From Flavobacterium sp. LC2016-23 (GTDB lineage: Bacteria; Bacteroidota; Bacteroidia; Flavobacteriales; Flavobacteriaceae), in assembly GCF_009674775.1 (NCBI RefSeq), contig NZ_WKKE01000020.1:1-64000 (forward strand): a stretch of 64,000 nt of DNA. Direction: 5' to 3'. A program made the translations under genes and the position numbers. This document shows, one piece after another, positions 18,370 through 27,403 of the stretch. Below the pieces are notes generated by a model, which was not told the origin of the DNA, did not search any database, and saw nothing but the letters and a program-made list of their open reading frames with translations. Each line of letters opens with the position of its first letter. The stretch's first letter is position 1.

Positions 18370-21186
18370 ATGAAAATAAATCTATTTTTAACATATTTTA
18401 TGATCTTGGGTCTGACTCAGGCATCAGCACAATTTAAGACCACAATTCCGCTTCGGAAAGAGGTGATTCATGGTACTTTAAACAATGGCATGCAGTATTT
18501 TATTCTGCATAATGAATGGCCTAAAGAGAGAGCCGATTTTTATTTTGTTCAGAACGTAGGAGCAATTTTAGAAGATGATAATCAAAACGGGTTAGCGCAT
18601 TTTCTGGAACATATGGCTTTTAACGGAACCGAGAATTTTAAAGGGAAAGGAATTATTAATATGCTGGCCAAACACGGTGTAACTTTTGGCCGGGACATTA
18701 ATGCCTACACGGCACATGATGAAACCGTTTATAATTTAAGCAATGTACCCGTAAAAAATCCGGTCTTACTGGATTCATGTTTGTATGTTTTACACGACTG
18801 GTCGGGATTTCTATCTTTAAAAGATGCCGAAATAGATGCTGAAAGAGGAGTTATACACGAAGAATGGCGTACAAGACGGAATGCCGATCTCAGAATCGGA
18901 TCCCAGCTTGAGCCTGTGCTTTACAATAATTCGAAATACGCCAAAAGAGATGTTCTGGGCGATATGAATATTATAGACAATTTTAAGTACAAGCAGTTAA
19001 GAGACTATTATAAAAAATGGTACCTGCCAAATCATCAGGCGGTAATTATAGTAGGTGATATTGATCCCGTAAAAATGGAACAGCAGGTTAAAACGATAAT
19101 GGGTGCAATACCAAAACCGCTAAATCCTGCAGAGCGGGTATACGAAAGTATTCCGGATAATGATTATTTAGTATACAAACTGGCAGTTGATAAAGAAGCG
19201 CAGAAAACATCTATAGCTCTTAATTTTAAAAAGAATAAGCCTGCTGTTCAGGATTTTGAACAGTTTGATACTACTATTGCAGAACAACTGGCACTTCAAA
19301 TGATGAACAATCGTTTTAGAGAATACACTATAAATAACGAAACGGCTTTATTATCTGCAGGTATTAGTTATTCCGGTTTAACCCGATTGACTTCTCTTTT
19401 TACTTTGACCGTAAATCCTAAAAACGGGAAATTATCAGAAGCATTTCAGCAGGCCTATACAGAATATGAACGCGCAATTCAAAACGGATTTACAAAAGAA
19501 GAGCTGGATCGTGTAAAAGAAAATATGCGTTCAGGTTATGAAAATCAGTTAAAAAACAAAGACAAAATCAGTAATGAAAATTGGGCTTCGCAACTGCAGA
19601 ATTATTTTTTAGAAGCTTCCCCGGTAATGAGTTCAGAAGACGAATACGAGCGTGTGAAAACAGTTTTAGCTGAACTTGATGTTATACAGGTCAATAAAGT
19701 ATTTCGTGCACTGCCGACAGAGAAAAACCAAATTTTGACCGTTTCGGGGCCCGAAAAAGAAAATACAAAATATCCTTCCGAATCTGATTATACAACGATT
19801 ATTAAAAATGTAAATCAGGAAAAGTTAGAACCGTATAAAGAAACCATCAACAATGTAGAACTTGTTAATGATAAACTTACGCTAAAGCCAATTGTGAAGA
19901 AATTTGAAATAAAAGGAATAAAAGAAGCAAGAGGATATGTTTTGGAAAATGGAGCCAAAGTAGTTATTTACCCCACCTCTTTGGCAAAAGATCAGATTCT
20001 TTTCTCCGCATTTAGTGCAGGCGGAACCTCTTTAATACCGGAGCAGGATTTACCTTCGGCTCAGATAGCGACAGTTCTGGCTAAAAATTCAGGAGTTGGA
20101 GATTTTAAAGTAACAGATCTGCAAAAACAGCTGGCTGGTAAAACATTAAAAGTTAGTCCGTACCTGTCAGAACTGTACGAAGGATTTAACGGAACTACGG
20201 TGAGGAAAGATTTAGAAACATTACTGCAGCTAACGTATTTATATTTTAAACATCCGAGATTTGAAAATCAGGCTTACAAAAGAATAATCGATTATTACAA
20301 TAATGCACTCGATAACGTAAATGAAAATAATAATAAGATATTTGGAGATACAATTGCTTTACTCGAAAGCAATCACAGTAAACGTACATTTCTCCTGAAT
20401 AAAGAAAATCTGGGGGAGTTAAAATTTGATACTGCTTCTCAGATTTTCAAGGAAAGAATTTCAAACGCATCGGATTTTACATTTGTTTTTGTTGGAAGTA
20501 CAGGGGAAAACGACCTTGAATTAATTAATAAGTATTTAGGTAATATAGCCGGAAACCATACTCAGGAACACTATAGCGATCATAAAACCCGCCCTGCAAA
20601 AGGAACTTCTAAAGAGAAAGTGATCCGCGAAATGAGCGTTCCGAAAACCAGCATTTATGTACATCTGCAAAATAATAAAGTGAATTTTTCTGAGAAAAAA
20701 CAAGTAATGGCCTACATGCTGTCTCAACTATTAAACAAAAACTATCTCGAAAAAATCAGAGAAGATGAAGGGGGAAGTTATGGTGTTCAGACAGAAAGTA
20801 CTTTGTCTAAAAATCCGTCACCTGTTTTTTCTCTGCGCGTAAGTTTTGACTGCAATCCTGAAAAAGCGGACAAACTGCTTGCGATCGTTTATGAACAGCT
20901 TGATATTATTGTAAAAAAGGATGTACCCGAAAAAGATTTGTCAGATATAAAAGAAGATTTAATAAAAAGCAATCAGCAGAATAGTAAGTCAAATTCGTAT
21001 TGGATGAATAGCATTGTTGATCAGTTAAAAACCGGAGATAAATTCGTAAGCACTACCAATTATGAGAAGCTTATCAAAAGTATTTCAGCAGCAGATATTA
21101 AAAAATATGCTGGTGAAGTACTACTGAAAGCGGATAAAGTGGAAGTTATAATGCAGCCTGACGGAGATCGTAGTGCGTCTAAGTAA
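18370..21186 (+). CDS. Secreted M16 (pitrilysin/insulinase) zinc metallopeptidase
   Basis: This 938-residue protein has a signal peptide (ending ASAQ) and two M16 halves. The first holds the inverted zinc motif HFLEH (His77, Glu80, His81) and the third ligand Glu158, at the family spacing of 76 residues. The second half (from about 510) is the inactive partner domain that completes the chamber. M16 enzymes degrade unfolded short peptides enclosed between the two halves. The gene ends the peptide-uptake operon, 151 bp after the S9 peptidase. A terminator hairpin lies about 140 bp downstream. Confidence 0.92.
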   Translation: MKINLFLTYFMILGLTQASAQFKTTIPLRKEVIHGTLNNGMQYFILHNEWPKERADFYFVQNVGAILEDDNQNGLAHFLEHMAFNGTENFKGKGIINMLAKHGVTFGRDINAYTAHDETVYNLSNVPVKNPVLLDSCLYVLHDWSGFLSLKDAEIDAERGVIHEEWRTRRNADLRIGSQLEPVLYNNSKYAKRDVLGDMNIIDNFKYKQLRDYYKKWYLPNHQAVIIVGDIDPVKMEQQVKTIMGAIPKPLNPAERVYESIPDNDYLVYKLAVDKEAQKTSIALNFKKNKPAVQDFEQFDTTIAEQLALQMMNNRFREYTINNETALLSAGISYSGLTRLTSLFTLTVNPKNGKLSEAFQQAYTEYERAIQNGFTKEELDRVKENMRSGYENQLKNKDKISNENWASQLQNYFLEASPVMSSEDEYERVKTVLAELDVIQVNKVFRALPTEKNQILTVSGPEKENTKYPSESDYTTIIKNVNQEKLEPYKETINNVELVNDKLTLKPIVKKFEIKGIKEARGYVLENGAKVVIYPTSLAKDQILFSAFSAGGTSLIPEQDLPSAQIATVLAKNSGVGDFKVTDLQKQLAGKTLKVSPYLSELYEGFNGTTVRKDLETLLQLTYLYFKHPRFENQAYKRIIDYYNNALDNVNENNNKIFGDTIALLESNHSKRTFLLNKENLGELKFDTASQIFKERISNASDFTFVFVGSTGENDLELINKYLGNIAGNHTQEHYSDHKTRPAKGTSKEKVIREMSVPKTSIYVHLQNNKVNFSEKKQVMAYMLSQLLNKNYLEKIREDEGGSYGVQTESTLSKNPSPVFSLRVSFDCNPEKADKLLAIVYEQLDIIVKKDVPEKDLSDIKEDLIKSNQQNSKSNSYWMNSIVDQLKTGDKFVSTTNYEKLIKSISAADIKKYAGEVLLKADKVEVIMQPDGDRSASK

Positions 21187-21327
21187 TATTCGATCACTAA
21201 ATGTCAGACTATCGATAGTGTTTCTCGCAAAATAAGAACGGCAATTCTTCTGTTTTAATTTTAATAGTCTCTAAAAGAAAGACTTATGTTTCTTTTGAAT
21301 TTGAATTAGTATTAAATTTGTAGACTG

Positions 21328-21366
21328 AAAAGAGCTGTCTTGCCGGACAGTTCTTTTGCTTTTTTA
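21328..21366 (+). terminator. Terminator of the peptide-uptake operon
   Basis: A 12-bp stem pairs 21328-21339 with 21346-21357; it has one G-T pair and a 6-nt loop, and is followed by GCTTTTTTATT. It is the first strong hairpin after the M16 peptidase stop at 21186. Confidence 0.7.
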
Positions 21367-21836
21367 TTAGATCCATTTCTAAAGGTTAGAACCCATACTG
21401 CATTCCAGATAATTTAGATGTAATGGGGCCAAAAATTAAAGCGGTTACTAATACAAAAAATATTTAGTTGCCTTTATCATGGATGAATTTTAATACTCTC
21501 TTTTGCCGGCCGACCACTTAAACGATGATAATAGATTTGCAGACTCGTTCTCCTGTCTATTAATTTTTTTCCGTTGAAAGAGGAACATGTTTGTGTTTTT
21601 ATGATAAAAAGCTGATAATGCAAAAAGGGTACATTTCATTTTTTACGGCGATTTCTGCACTATCTGTCAAAAGAAACTGTAAAATATGTCTATGAATTTG
21701 ATTAATAAGTCCATCTTAAAATGATACATTATCTATAATTTTATTTTCAATTCAATAGTCCTTTTAAAGCAGCTTGAACTTCAATGAATAAAATAGTTAG
21801 TTATAAGTAGCAGATTTCTTATTTGTTTTTGTTTGT
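21367..21836. other. Gene-free stretch between the peptide operon and GH89
   Basis: No credible ORF was found on either strand. A -7-like TAGATTTG occurs at 21532-21539, but the nearest TTG is 26 nt upstream, outside the usual range, so I do not call a promoter. Because a strong terminator follows at 21837, this stretch may hold a leader RNA or a small RNA. Confidence 0.4.
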
Positions 21837-21877
21837 AGGGAGATTAATAAAAAAATTAATCTCCCTTGTTTTTTCTT
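21837..21877 (+). terminator. Perfect terminator hairpin just upstream of GH89
   Basis: A perfect 12-bp stem (21837-21848 with 21855-21866) has an A6 loop and is followed by a T-rich tract. It ends only 30 bp before the GH89 start. No gene lies between it and the previous terminator, so it either ends an unrecognised small transcript or attenuates a GH89 leader. The structure is certain; its role is inferred. Confidence 0.65.
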
Positions 21878-21906
21878 TAGACTAAAAAAGTATGATAATT
21901 AAATAA

Positions 21907-24093
21907 ATGTGCAACGATATGGAAAGAGAGAATTTGAAAATTAAAAAAGGGAACCCCTCAAAAACAGTAGCCCTTTTTTTTGTGCTGTTATTTTTAATAG
22001 TAGCCAAAGGGTATTGTCAAAATGAAGAGAACACAAAAAGTTCCATAGCCGTGTTAGAAAGACTGATTGGTGATCGTGCGAAAGATTTCGATTTATATAT
22101 TATTACAAGTAATGATCAAATTGGTTCAGACTTGTTTGAGGTGGAAACAACAGGAAATAGAATTAAAATTAAAGGAACATCTAATGCGTCAATTTGTTAT
22201 GGGGCTTATACCTTTCTTAGAGATATTGGGTCTGTTTTAGTAAGTTGGGAAGGAAACAGAATTAATCTTCCTAAAGTCTGGCCTGAATATTCAAAAAAAG
22301 TAACCACACCATTTCAATACAGGGAGTATTTAAATGCCTGTACATTTGGTTATACCACACCATGGTGGGATTGGAAACGTTGGGAACAAGAAATTGACTG
22401 GATGGCTCTTCACGGTATTAATCTGCCTACAGCAATGGAAGGTCAGGAAGCCGTTTGGCAGGAATTATGGAAAGAATACGGATTGACCGAGACGCAATTA
22501 GAAGCCCATTTTGCAGGACCTGCCTTTTTACCATGGCAGCGTATGGGAAATATTAACAGTCTTGAAGGGCCGCTTCCGCAGGAATGGTTCAGTAAAAAGG
22601 AAGAGCTTCAAAAGAAAATCTTAGATAGAATGAGAGCATTAGACATGCATCCTGTTGTGCCTGCTTTTAGTGGTTATGTACCGAAAGCTTTTGCCGAAAA
22701 ATACCCGGAAGCCAAAATAAGCGAACTAAAATCATGGTCCGGAGGTGGGTTTGAAAGTACTTTTCTTCTGGATTCCAAAGATCCGTTATTTAAAAAAATA
22801 GGAAAACGTTTTATTGAAATTTACACCAAAATGTACGGGAAATCTAATTTTTATTTAGCAGATTCTTTTAATGAAATTACACCACCGGTTTCTGAGAATA
22901 CTAAATATGAAGAACTTTCAAATTACGGAAGCGGAATTTATGAAACTATTAATGAAGCAGCCCCGGGCGCAGTCTGGGTGATGCAGGGATGGCTGTTTGG
23001 AGATAACAAAGAATTCTGGACAAAAGAAGCTACCAGGGCATTTTTAAGTAAAGTGCCAAATGATCGATTGATGATACAGGATTACGCAAATGACAGATAT
23101 AAAGTATGGGAAAATCAGGAAGCCTTTTATGGAAAACAATGGACGTACGGTTATGTGCACAATTATGGCGGATCGAATCCTGTTTATGGAGATTTAAATT
23201 TTTACAAAAATGAATTGACGGGTTTATTGAAAAATCCAAATAGGGGTAATGTGGTTGGTTACGGGGCAATGCCGGAAGGTTTAAATACGAATTCAATTGT
23301 TTATGAATATATTTATGATCTTCCCTGGAACCAGGGAAATGAACCTGTAAAGGAATGGCTAACCAAATATTTAAATGCCAGATACGGACAAAAAACTTCT
23401 GCAACTGTTTTCAAGGCTTGGGAATTGTTGCTGGAATCCGTTTACAGTACTAAATACTGGGAACCGCGTTGGTGGAATGATAGGGCTGGAGCGTATTTGC
23501 TGTTTAAACGTCCGACGGCGACAGTTACAGAATTTAAAGGGCATCCCGGAGATAAGAAAAAACTAAAAGAAGCTTTAGATATCTTAGTCAAAGAAGCGAA
23601 AAAATACAATAAAAAGAATCTTATTAATTACGATTTAATCGATGCTTCAAGACATTACTATTCACTTTGTATTGATGAAGATTTAATTGAATGTGTAAAA
23701 GCATACCAGCAAAAAGATATAGCAAAAGGAGATCAGCTATTCAAAAAAATAGAGAAACAAGCGTTAGATGTAGATACTATGATCGCTAAGCAGCCTTTAA
23801 ACAGTCTGGATTATTGGGTAAAATCTGCTTCTGACTATGGAAGTTCACCTGAAGTATCTAATTTGTACGTAAAAAATGCAAAAACACTGATAACACTTTG
23901 GGGAGGAGAAGGCCATTTGAATGATTATGCTTCCAGATCCTGGCACGGAATGTATAAAGGATTTTACTGGCCAAGATGGAAAATGTTTTTAGAGGCATTA
24001 AAAAAAGCAGCAGTTAGTAATACTCCATTTGATGAGACTAAAGAAAGAGAATCAATCAAAGATTGGGAAACTAAGTGGTCAAAAAGCAAATAA
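21907..24093 (+). CDS. GH89 alpha-N-acetylglucosaminidase, secreted
   Basis: This 728-residue homologue of human NAGLU and bacterial GH89 enzymes hydrolyses terminal alpha-linked GlcNAc. A signal segment (about residues 18-38) is followed by a small N-terminal domain, a TIM-like barrel (from about 130) and a helical C-terminal domain. The catalytic pair is Glu323 in DSFNEITPP (acid/base) and Glu457 in AMPEGLN (nucleophile). Family blocks such as WWDWKRWEQEIDWMALHGIN and SRSWHGMYKGFYWPRW are present. Translation may start at ATG 21907 or ATG 21919. It is separated from the following SusC by 279 bp, so it is probably its own unit, but its activity fits removal of a GlcNAc cap before the GH92 enzymes act. 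Confidence 0.92.
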   Translation: MCNDMERENLKIKKGNPSKTVALFFVLLFLIVAKGYCQNEENTKSSIAVLERLIGDRAKDFDLYIITSNDQIGSDLFEVETTGNRIKIKGTSNASICYGAYTFLRDIGSVLVSWEGNRINLPKVWPEYSKKVTTPFQYREYLNACTFGYTTPWWDWKRWEQEIDWMALHGINLPTAMEGQEAVWQELWKEYGLTETQLEAHFAGPAFLPWQRMGNINSLEGPLPQEWFSKKEELQKKILDRMRALDMHPVVPAFSGYVPKAFAEKYPEAKISELKSWSGGGFESTFLLDSKDPLFKKIGKRFIEIYTKMYGKSNFYLADSFNEITPPVSENTKYEELSNYGSGIYETINEAAPGAVWVMQGWLFGDNKEFWTKEATRAFLSKVPNDRLMIQDYANDRYKVWENQEAFYGKQWTYGYVHNYGGSNPVYGDLNFYKNELTGLLKNPNRGNVVGYGAMPEGLNTNSIVYEYIYDLPWNQGNEPVKEWLTKYLNARYGQKTSATVFKAWELLLESVYSTKYWEPRWWNDRAGAYLLFKRPTATVTEFKGHPGDKKKLKEALDILVKEAKKYNKKNLINYDLIDASRHYYSLCIDEDLIECVKAYQQKDIAKGDQLFKKIEKQALDVDTMIAKQPLNSLDYWVKSASDYGSSPEVSNLYVKNAKTLITLWGGEGHLNDYASRSWHGMYKGFYWPRWKMFLEALKKAAVSNTPFDETKERESIKDWETKWSKSK

Positions 24094-24279
24094 AAAAATA
24101 CTCAGGCTTTGATTAATAGTTATTTAAACAAAACTTTACGGAATCTTTATACTATTATCATAAGCGATCCGAAATGTATGAAATGAAATTTTTACGAAAT
24201 CGATTAATTAATAAGTTTTTGACTATAGATTTTTAAAAAGACAACCTTGCAAAGCCTTGCTATTATTGACTTTAAAGGA

Positions 24280-24309
24280 ATTATCCATGTTTATGAATAA
24301 CCTGTCCAT
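24280..24309 (+). promoter_or_regulatory. Operator with two CCAT half-sites, upstream of SusC
   Basis: ATTATCCATGTTT starts at 24280 and a second CCATTT starts at 24306. The two CCAT cores are exactly 21 bp apart, the spacing expected for a dimeric AraC-type regulator on one DNA face. The same arrangement with the same flanking bases occurs at 41784-41813 before the myo-inositol oxygenase gene. A hybrid two-component regulator is the likely binder. Confidence 0.6.
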
Positions 24310-24330
24310 TTCTTAACATTTCTTTACCAG

Positions 24331-24338
24331 TAATTTCG
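24331..24338 (+). promoter_or_regulatory. -7 element of the SusC promoter
   Basis: TAATTTCG differs by one base from TAnnTTTG and starts exactly 25 bp after the second CCAT core, as at the inositol oxygenase promoter. No TTG -33 element is present at the right place, which would make this promoter depend on an activator. The 5' untranslated leader would be about 30 nt. Confidence 0.5.
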
Positions 24339-24372
24339 TCAGTACTATATTAACCAATTAACCAATATCAAA

Positions 24373-27300
24373 ATGGAAAAACTTAAACTTTTATTATTAG
24401 CCTTTTGTTTTTGCTTCTCAATTAATACCTGGGCACAAAAAACAGAAGTGTCCGGTGTAGTTTTAGATGACAAAGGCATTCCACTGCCTGCCGCAAATGT
24501 ACTCGAGAAAGGCACAACGAATTCAGTAACAACAGATTTTGATGGAAAATTTAAATTTTCGGCTTCAAACAAAAATGCGACACTAATAGTTTCTTATATG
24601 GGGTTTGAAGATTTGACTTTAAAACTAGAAGGAACAAAAACAAATTATTCGATTAAATTGCAGCCTACTACAAACAGTTTAGAACAAGTTGTAGTAGTAG
24701 GTTATGGAAAAGGGTCACGTAAAAACCTTACTACTTCTGTAACTTCAGTAAAAGCCGAAGATTTAAACAGAGGGGCAATTAGTGATGTAGGACAGCTTTT
24801 ACAGGGTAAAGTTTCCGGTTTGAACATTTCATCAAGCGGTGACCCTACAAAAACAGCTTCTGTAGTTTTGCGTGGAGCTTCTACATTAAATAGTTCACAA
24901 GGACCATTTTATGTAATAGATGGTATTCCTGGAGTTGATATCTCTGTAATTTCTCCAGATGATATTGCAACTATCGATGTCTTAAAAGATGCTGCGGCAA
25001 CTGCTATTTACGGTAACCGTGGTGCAAATGGAGTTATCATGGTAACCACAAAAAAAGGAAGTAAGGGTAAAACGCAGATTGCATACAATGGTTATGTTGG
25101 TTGGGAAGAAGTTTCAAATAATCTTGACATGATGAATGCAGATCAGCTGAGAGCCTTTACAACTAAAAACAATTTGAATTTTACTCCGGAAAATGATAAA
25201 GGTGCTAATACAAACTGGCAAAAAGAAATTTTAAGATCAGGACGTGCAGCATCAAGCAGCCATAACTTATCGATGAGCGGTGGTGGAGATCATGGCAACT
25301 ATACAGCAAGTATTACTTCTCTTAATAAAGAAGGAGTAATGTTAAAAAGTGACTTTTCCCGTATTATTGCCCGTTTATCTGTTGAGCAATTTGCTTTTGA
25401 TGATAAGGTTAAATTTGGTTTAAACGTTACTAATTCCACCACAAAATATCAAAATGTACCACAGAGAAATACTGTTCTTTTGCAGGCAGCAAGTTATCTT
25501 CCTGTTTCTCCGGTAAGAAATGCTGATGGAAGTTTTTTTGAAAACTTTACTAGTCCGGGATATTTTAACCCGGTAGCTCTAATTGAACATGGTACTGATG
25601 AAACTAAAACGGATAACCTTGTAGGTAACCTTACGGCAGAAGTAAAACTTCCGTTTGGATTTACGTATAATTTAAATATTGCACACCAAAGATTAACTGC
25701 ATCTCATGGAGAATTTTATGACAGTTATTATTCACAATACAACAGTGCCAACTTTTACAACAACCCAGATCCACCTTTGACAAAAACATTGGTTAATTTT
25801 GGTGTAAATGGTTCTGCATTGAGAAATTCTTACGAAACCAGAAACAACATCATTGAAAGCTTCCTTACCTGGGATAAAACATTAGGAGAGCATAAAATAA
25901 AAGCTGTGGCGGGTTACTCCTGGCAGGAAAATACATTAGGCGACGGATTTCAGGCAACAACAACTAATTTTCCTGTAAACAATGTGGGCTATAACAACCT
26001 TGCATTAAGTAATTATACCTCAGTAAATGGTTATGTAGTAAATTTTGGAGACAGTAAAGCATATCAAAAAACGCGTCTGATAGGTGAATTTGTACGTTTA
26101 AACTACAATTACAAAGACAAATACCTTTTGCAGGGAACCATCAGAAGAGATGGAGGTTCGATGTTTGGCGTAAACAACCGCTGGGGATACTTTCCTTCTG
26201 TAGGCGCGGCATGGAGAGTAGACAAAGAGAGTTTTATGAAGAATCAGGAGATTTTCAGTGATTTAAAATTCCGCGGTAGTTATGGAGTAACAGGAAATTC
26301 ATCAGGATTTAATGCTTATACCGCTCAGTTTATTTCAGGAAGTTTAGGTACTTTTTATTATAACGGACAGCAAATTGGTGCATATGGTCCTAATCAGGCA
26401 GCTAATCCTGATTTGAAGTGGGAAAAAACAGCTACAGCAAATATTGGAGTTGATTTCTCAATCTTAAAAGGAAAAATAACAGGTTCTGTAGATGTATACG
26501 ATAAGAAAACAACAGATATGATTTTTAATTACTCTGTTAATCCGGTACTTGTACCTGTAGGGACAATTGTAGCCAACGGTGGAGCAATGTCGAATAAAGG
26601 TATCGAACTTAGCTTAGGTGCAGCTATTATTAAATCAGCAGATTTTAGCTGGTCGACAAATCTGAATCTGGCAAGCAATAAAAATAAGATTGTTAAATTA
26701 ACCAATCCTTTTTTCATAGGCGGCGATTCAATCCGACGTGTACAGCCTGACGGAGGCGGACAAACAGGAAGCACTTTACAGATTTTTAAAGAAGGAAAAC
26801 CTCTTGGGCAATTTTTTACTCTTAAATATGCAGGAAAAAATGCAGATGGAGTTTCACAGTATTACGACAAAAACGGAAATCTGACGACTACGCCTTTAAA
26901 TGGAGTAGATTATCATTATGTAGGAAGCGCGCAGCCAAAACTATTATTAGGCTGGGGAAATAACTTTCAATACAAAAAATTTGATTTAAGCATTTTCTTC
27001 AGAGGAGTGTTTGGTAATAAAATTTTTAATGCTACCCGTGCCGATTTGTTTAGGCCGAGTACCGCAATGACTACAAATATTTTAGCTGATGCAGCAAACG
27101 AATCGCCAAACGACCTTAACTCTTACAAGTATTCTTCTCGTTTTATAGAGGATGGAAGTTACCTAAGATTAGACAATATGACTTTGGGGTATAATTTTGG
27201 AAAAGTAGGCAGATACATAAGCAGCGTGCGTATTTATCAAACGATAAATAATGTATTTGTAATTACTAAATATTCGGGAATTGATCCGGAAGTTGAACAG

Positions 27301-27384
27301 GGCGGAACTGCTCCTGGTGTAGATTCAAATAACTTCTATCCAAAAACCAGAACGTATATGTTTGGTTTAAACGTGACATTCTAA
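24373..27384 (+). CDS. SusC-family TonB-dependent glycan transporter
   Basis: This 1003-residue outer-membrane protein has a signal peptide (ending TWAQK) and a carboxypeptidase-D-like domain (about 23-105). A VVVVGYGK box opens the plug (about 110-230), which contains GPFYVIDGIPGVD and VLKDAAATAIYGNRGANGVIMVTTKKG. A barrel follows, ending FGLNVTF. It lacks the STN domain, so regulation is not through a sigma/FecR pair. A SusD follows 19 bp later, then two GH92 mannosidases. Together they would take up mannose-rich oligosaccharides. The promoter region carries the 21-bp-spaced operator described at 24280. Confidence 0.94.
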   Translation: MEKLKLLLLAFCFCFSINTWAQKTEVSGVVLDDKGIPLPAANVLEKGTTNSVTTDFDGKFKFSASNKNATLIVSYMGFEDLTLKLEGTKTNYSIKLQPTTNSLEQVVVVGYGKGSRKNLTTSVTSVKAEDLNRGAISDVGQLLQGKVSGLNISSSGDPTKTASVVLRGASTLNSSQGPFYVIDGIPGVDISVISPDDIATIDVLKDAAATAIYGNRGANGVIMVTTKKGSKGKTQIAYNGYVGWEEVSNNLDMMNADQLRAFTTKNNLNFTPENDKGANTNWQKEILRSGRAASSSHNLSMSGGGDHGNYTASITSLNKEGVMLKSDFSRIIARLSVEQFAFDDKVKFGLNVTNSTTKYQNVPQRNTVLLQAASYLPVSPVRNADGSFFENFTSPGYFNPVALIEHGTDETKTDNLVGNLTAEVKLPFGFTYNLNIAHQRLTASHGEFYDSYYSQYNSANFYNNPDPPLTKTLVNFGVNGSALRNSYETRNNIIESFLTWDKTLGEHKIKAVAGYSWQENTLGDGFQATTTNFPVNNVGYNNLALSNYTSVNGYVVNFGDSKAYQKTRLIGEFVRLNYNYKDKYLLQGTIRRDGGSMFGVNNRWGYFPSVGAAWRVDKESFMKNQEIFSDLKFRGSYGVTGNSSGFNAYTAQFISGSLGTFYYNGQQIGAYGPNQAANPDLKWEKTATANIGVDFSILKGKITGSVDVYDKKTTDMIFNYSVNPVLVPVGTIVANGGAMSNKGIELSLGAAIIKSADFSWSTNLNLASNKNKIVKLTNPFFIGGDSIRRVQPDGGGQTGSTLQIFKEGKPLGQFFTLKYAGKNADGVSQYYDKNGNLTTTPLNGVDYHYVGSAQPKLLLGWGNNFQYKKFDLSIFFRGVFGNKIFNATRADLFRPSTAMTTNILADAANESPNDLNSYKYSSRFIEDGSYLRLDNMTLGYNFGKVGRYISSVRIYQTINNVFVITKYSGIDPEVEQGGTAPGVDSNNFYPKTRTYMFGLNVTF

Positions 27385-27403
27385 AAATTAAACTCTAAAA
27401 ATT

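Noticed and set aside
21313..21320. TAAATTTG as a promoter for a small RNA
   Set aside because: The nearest TTG leaves only 15 nt of spacer and the start would fall on the operon terminator hairpin.
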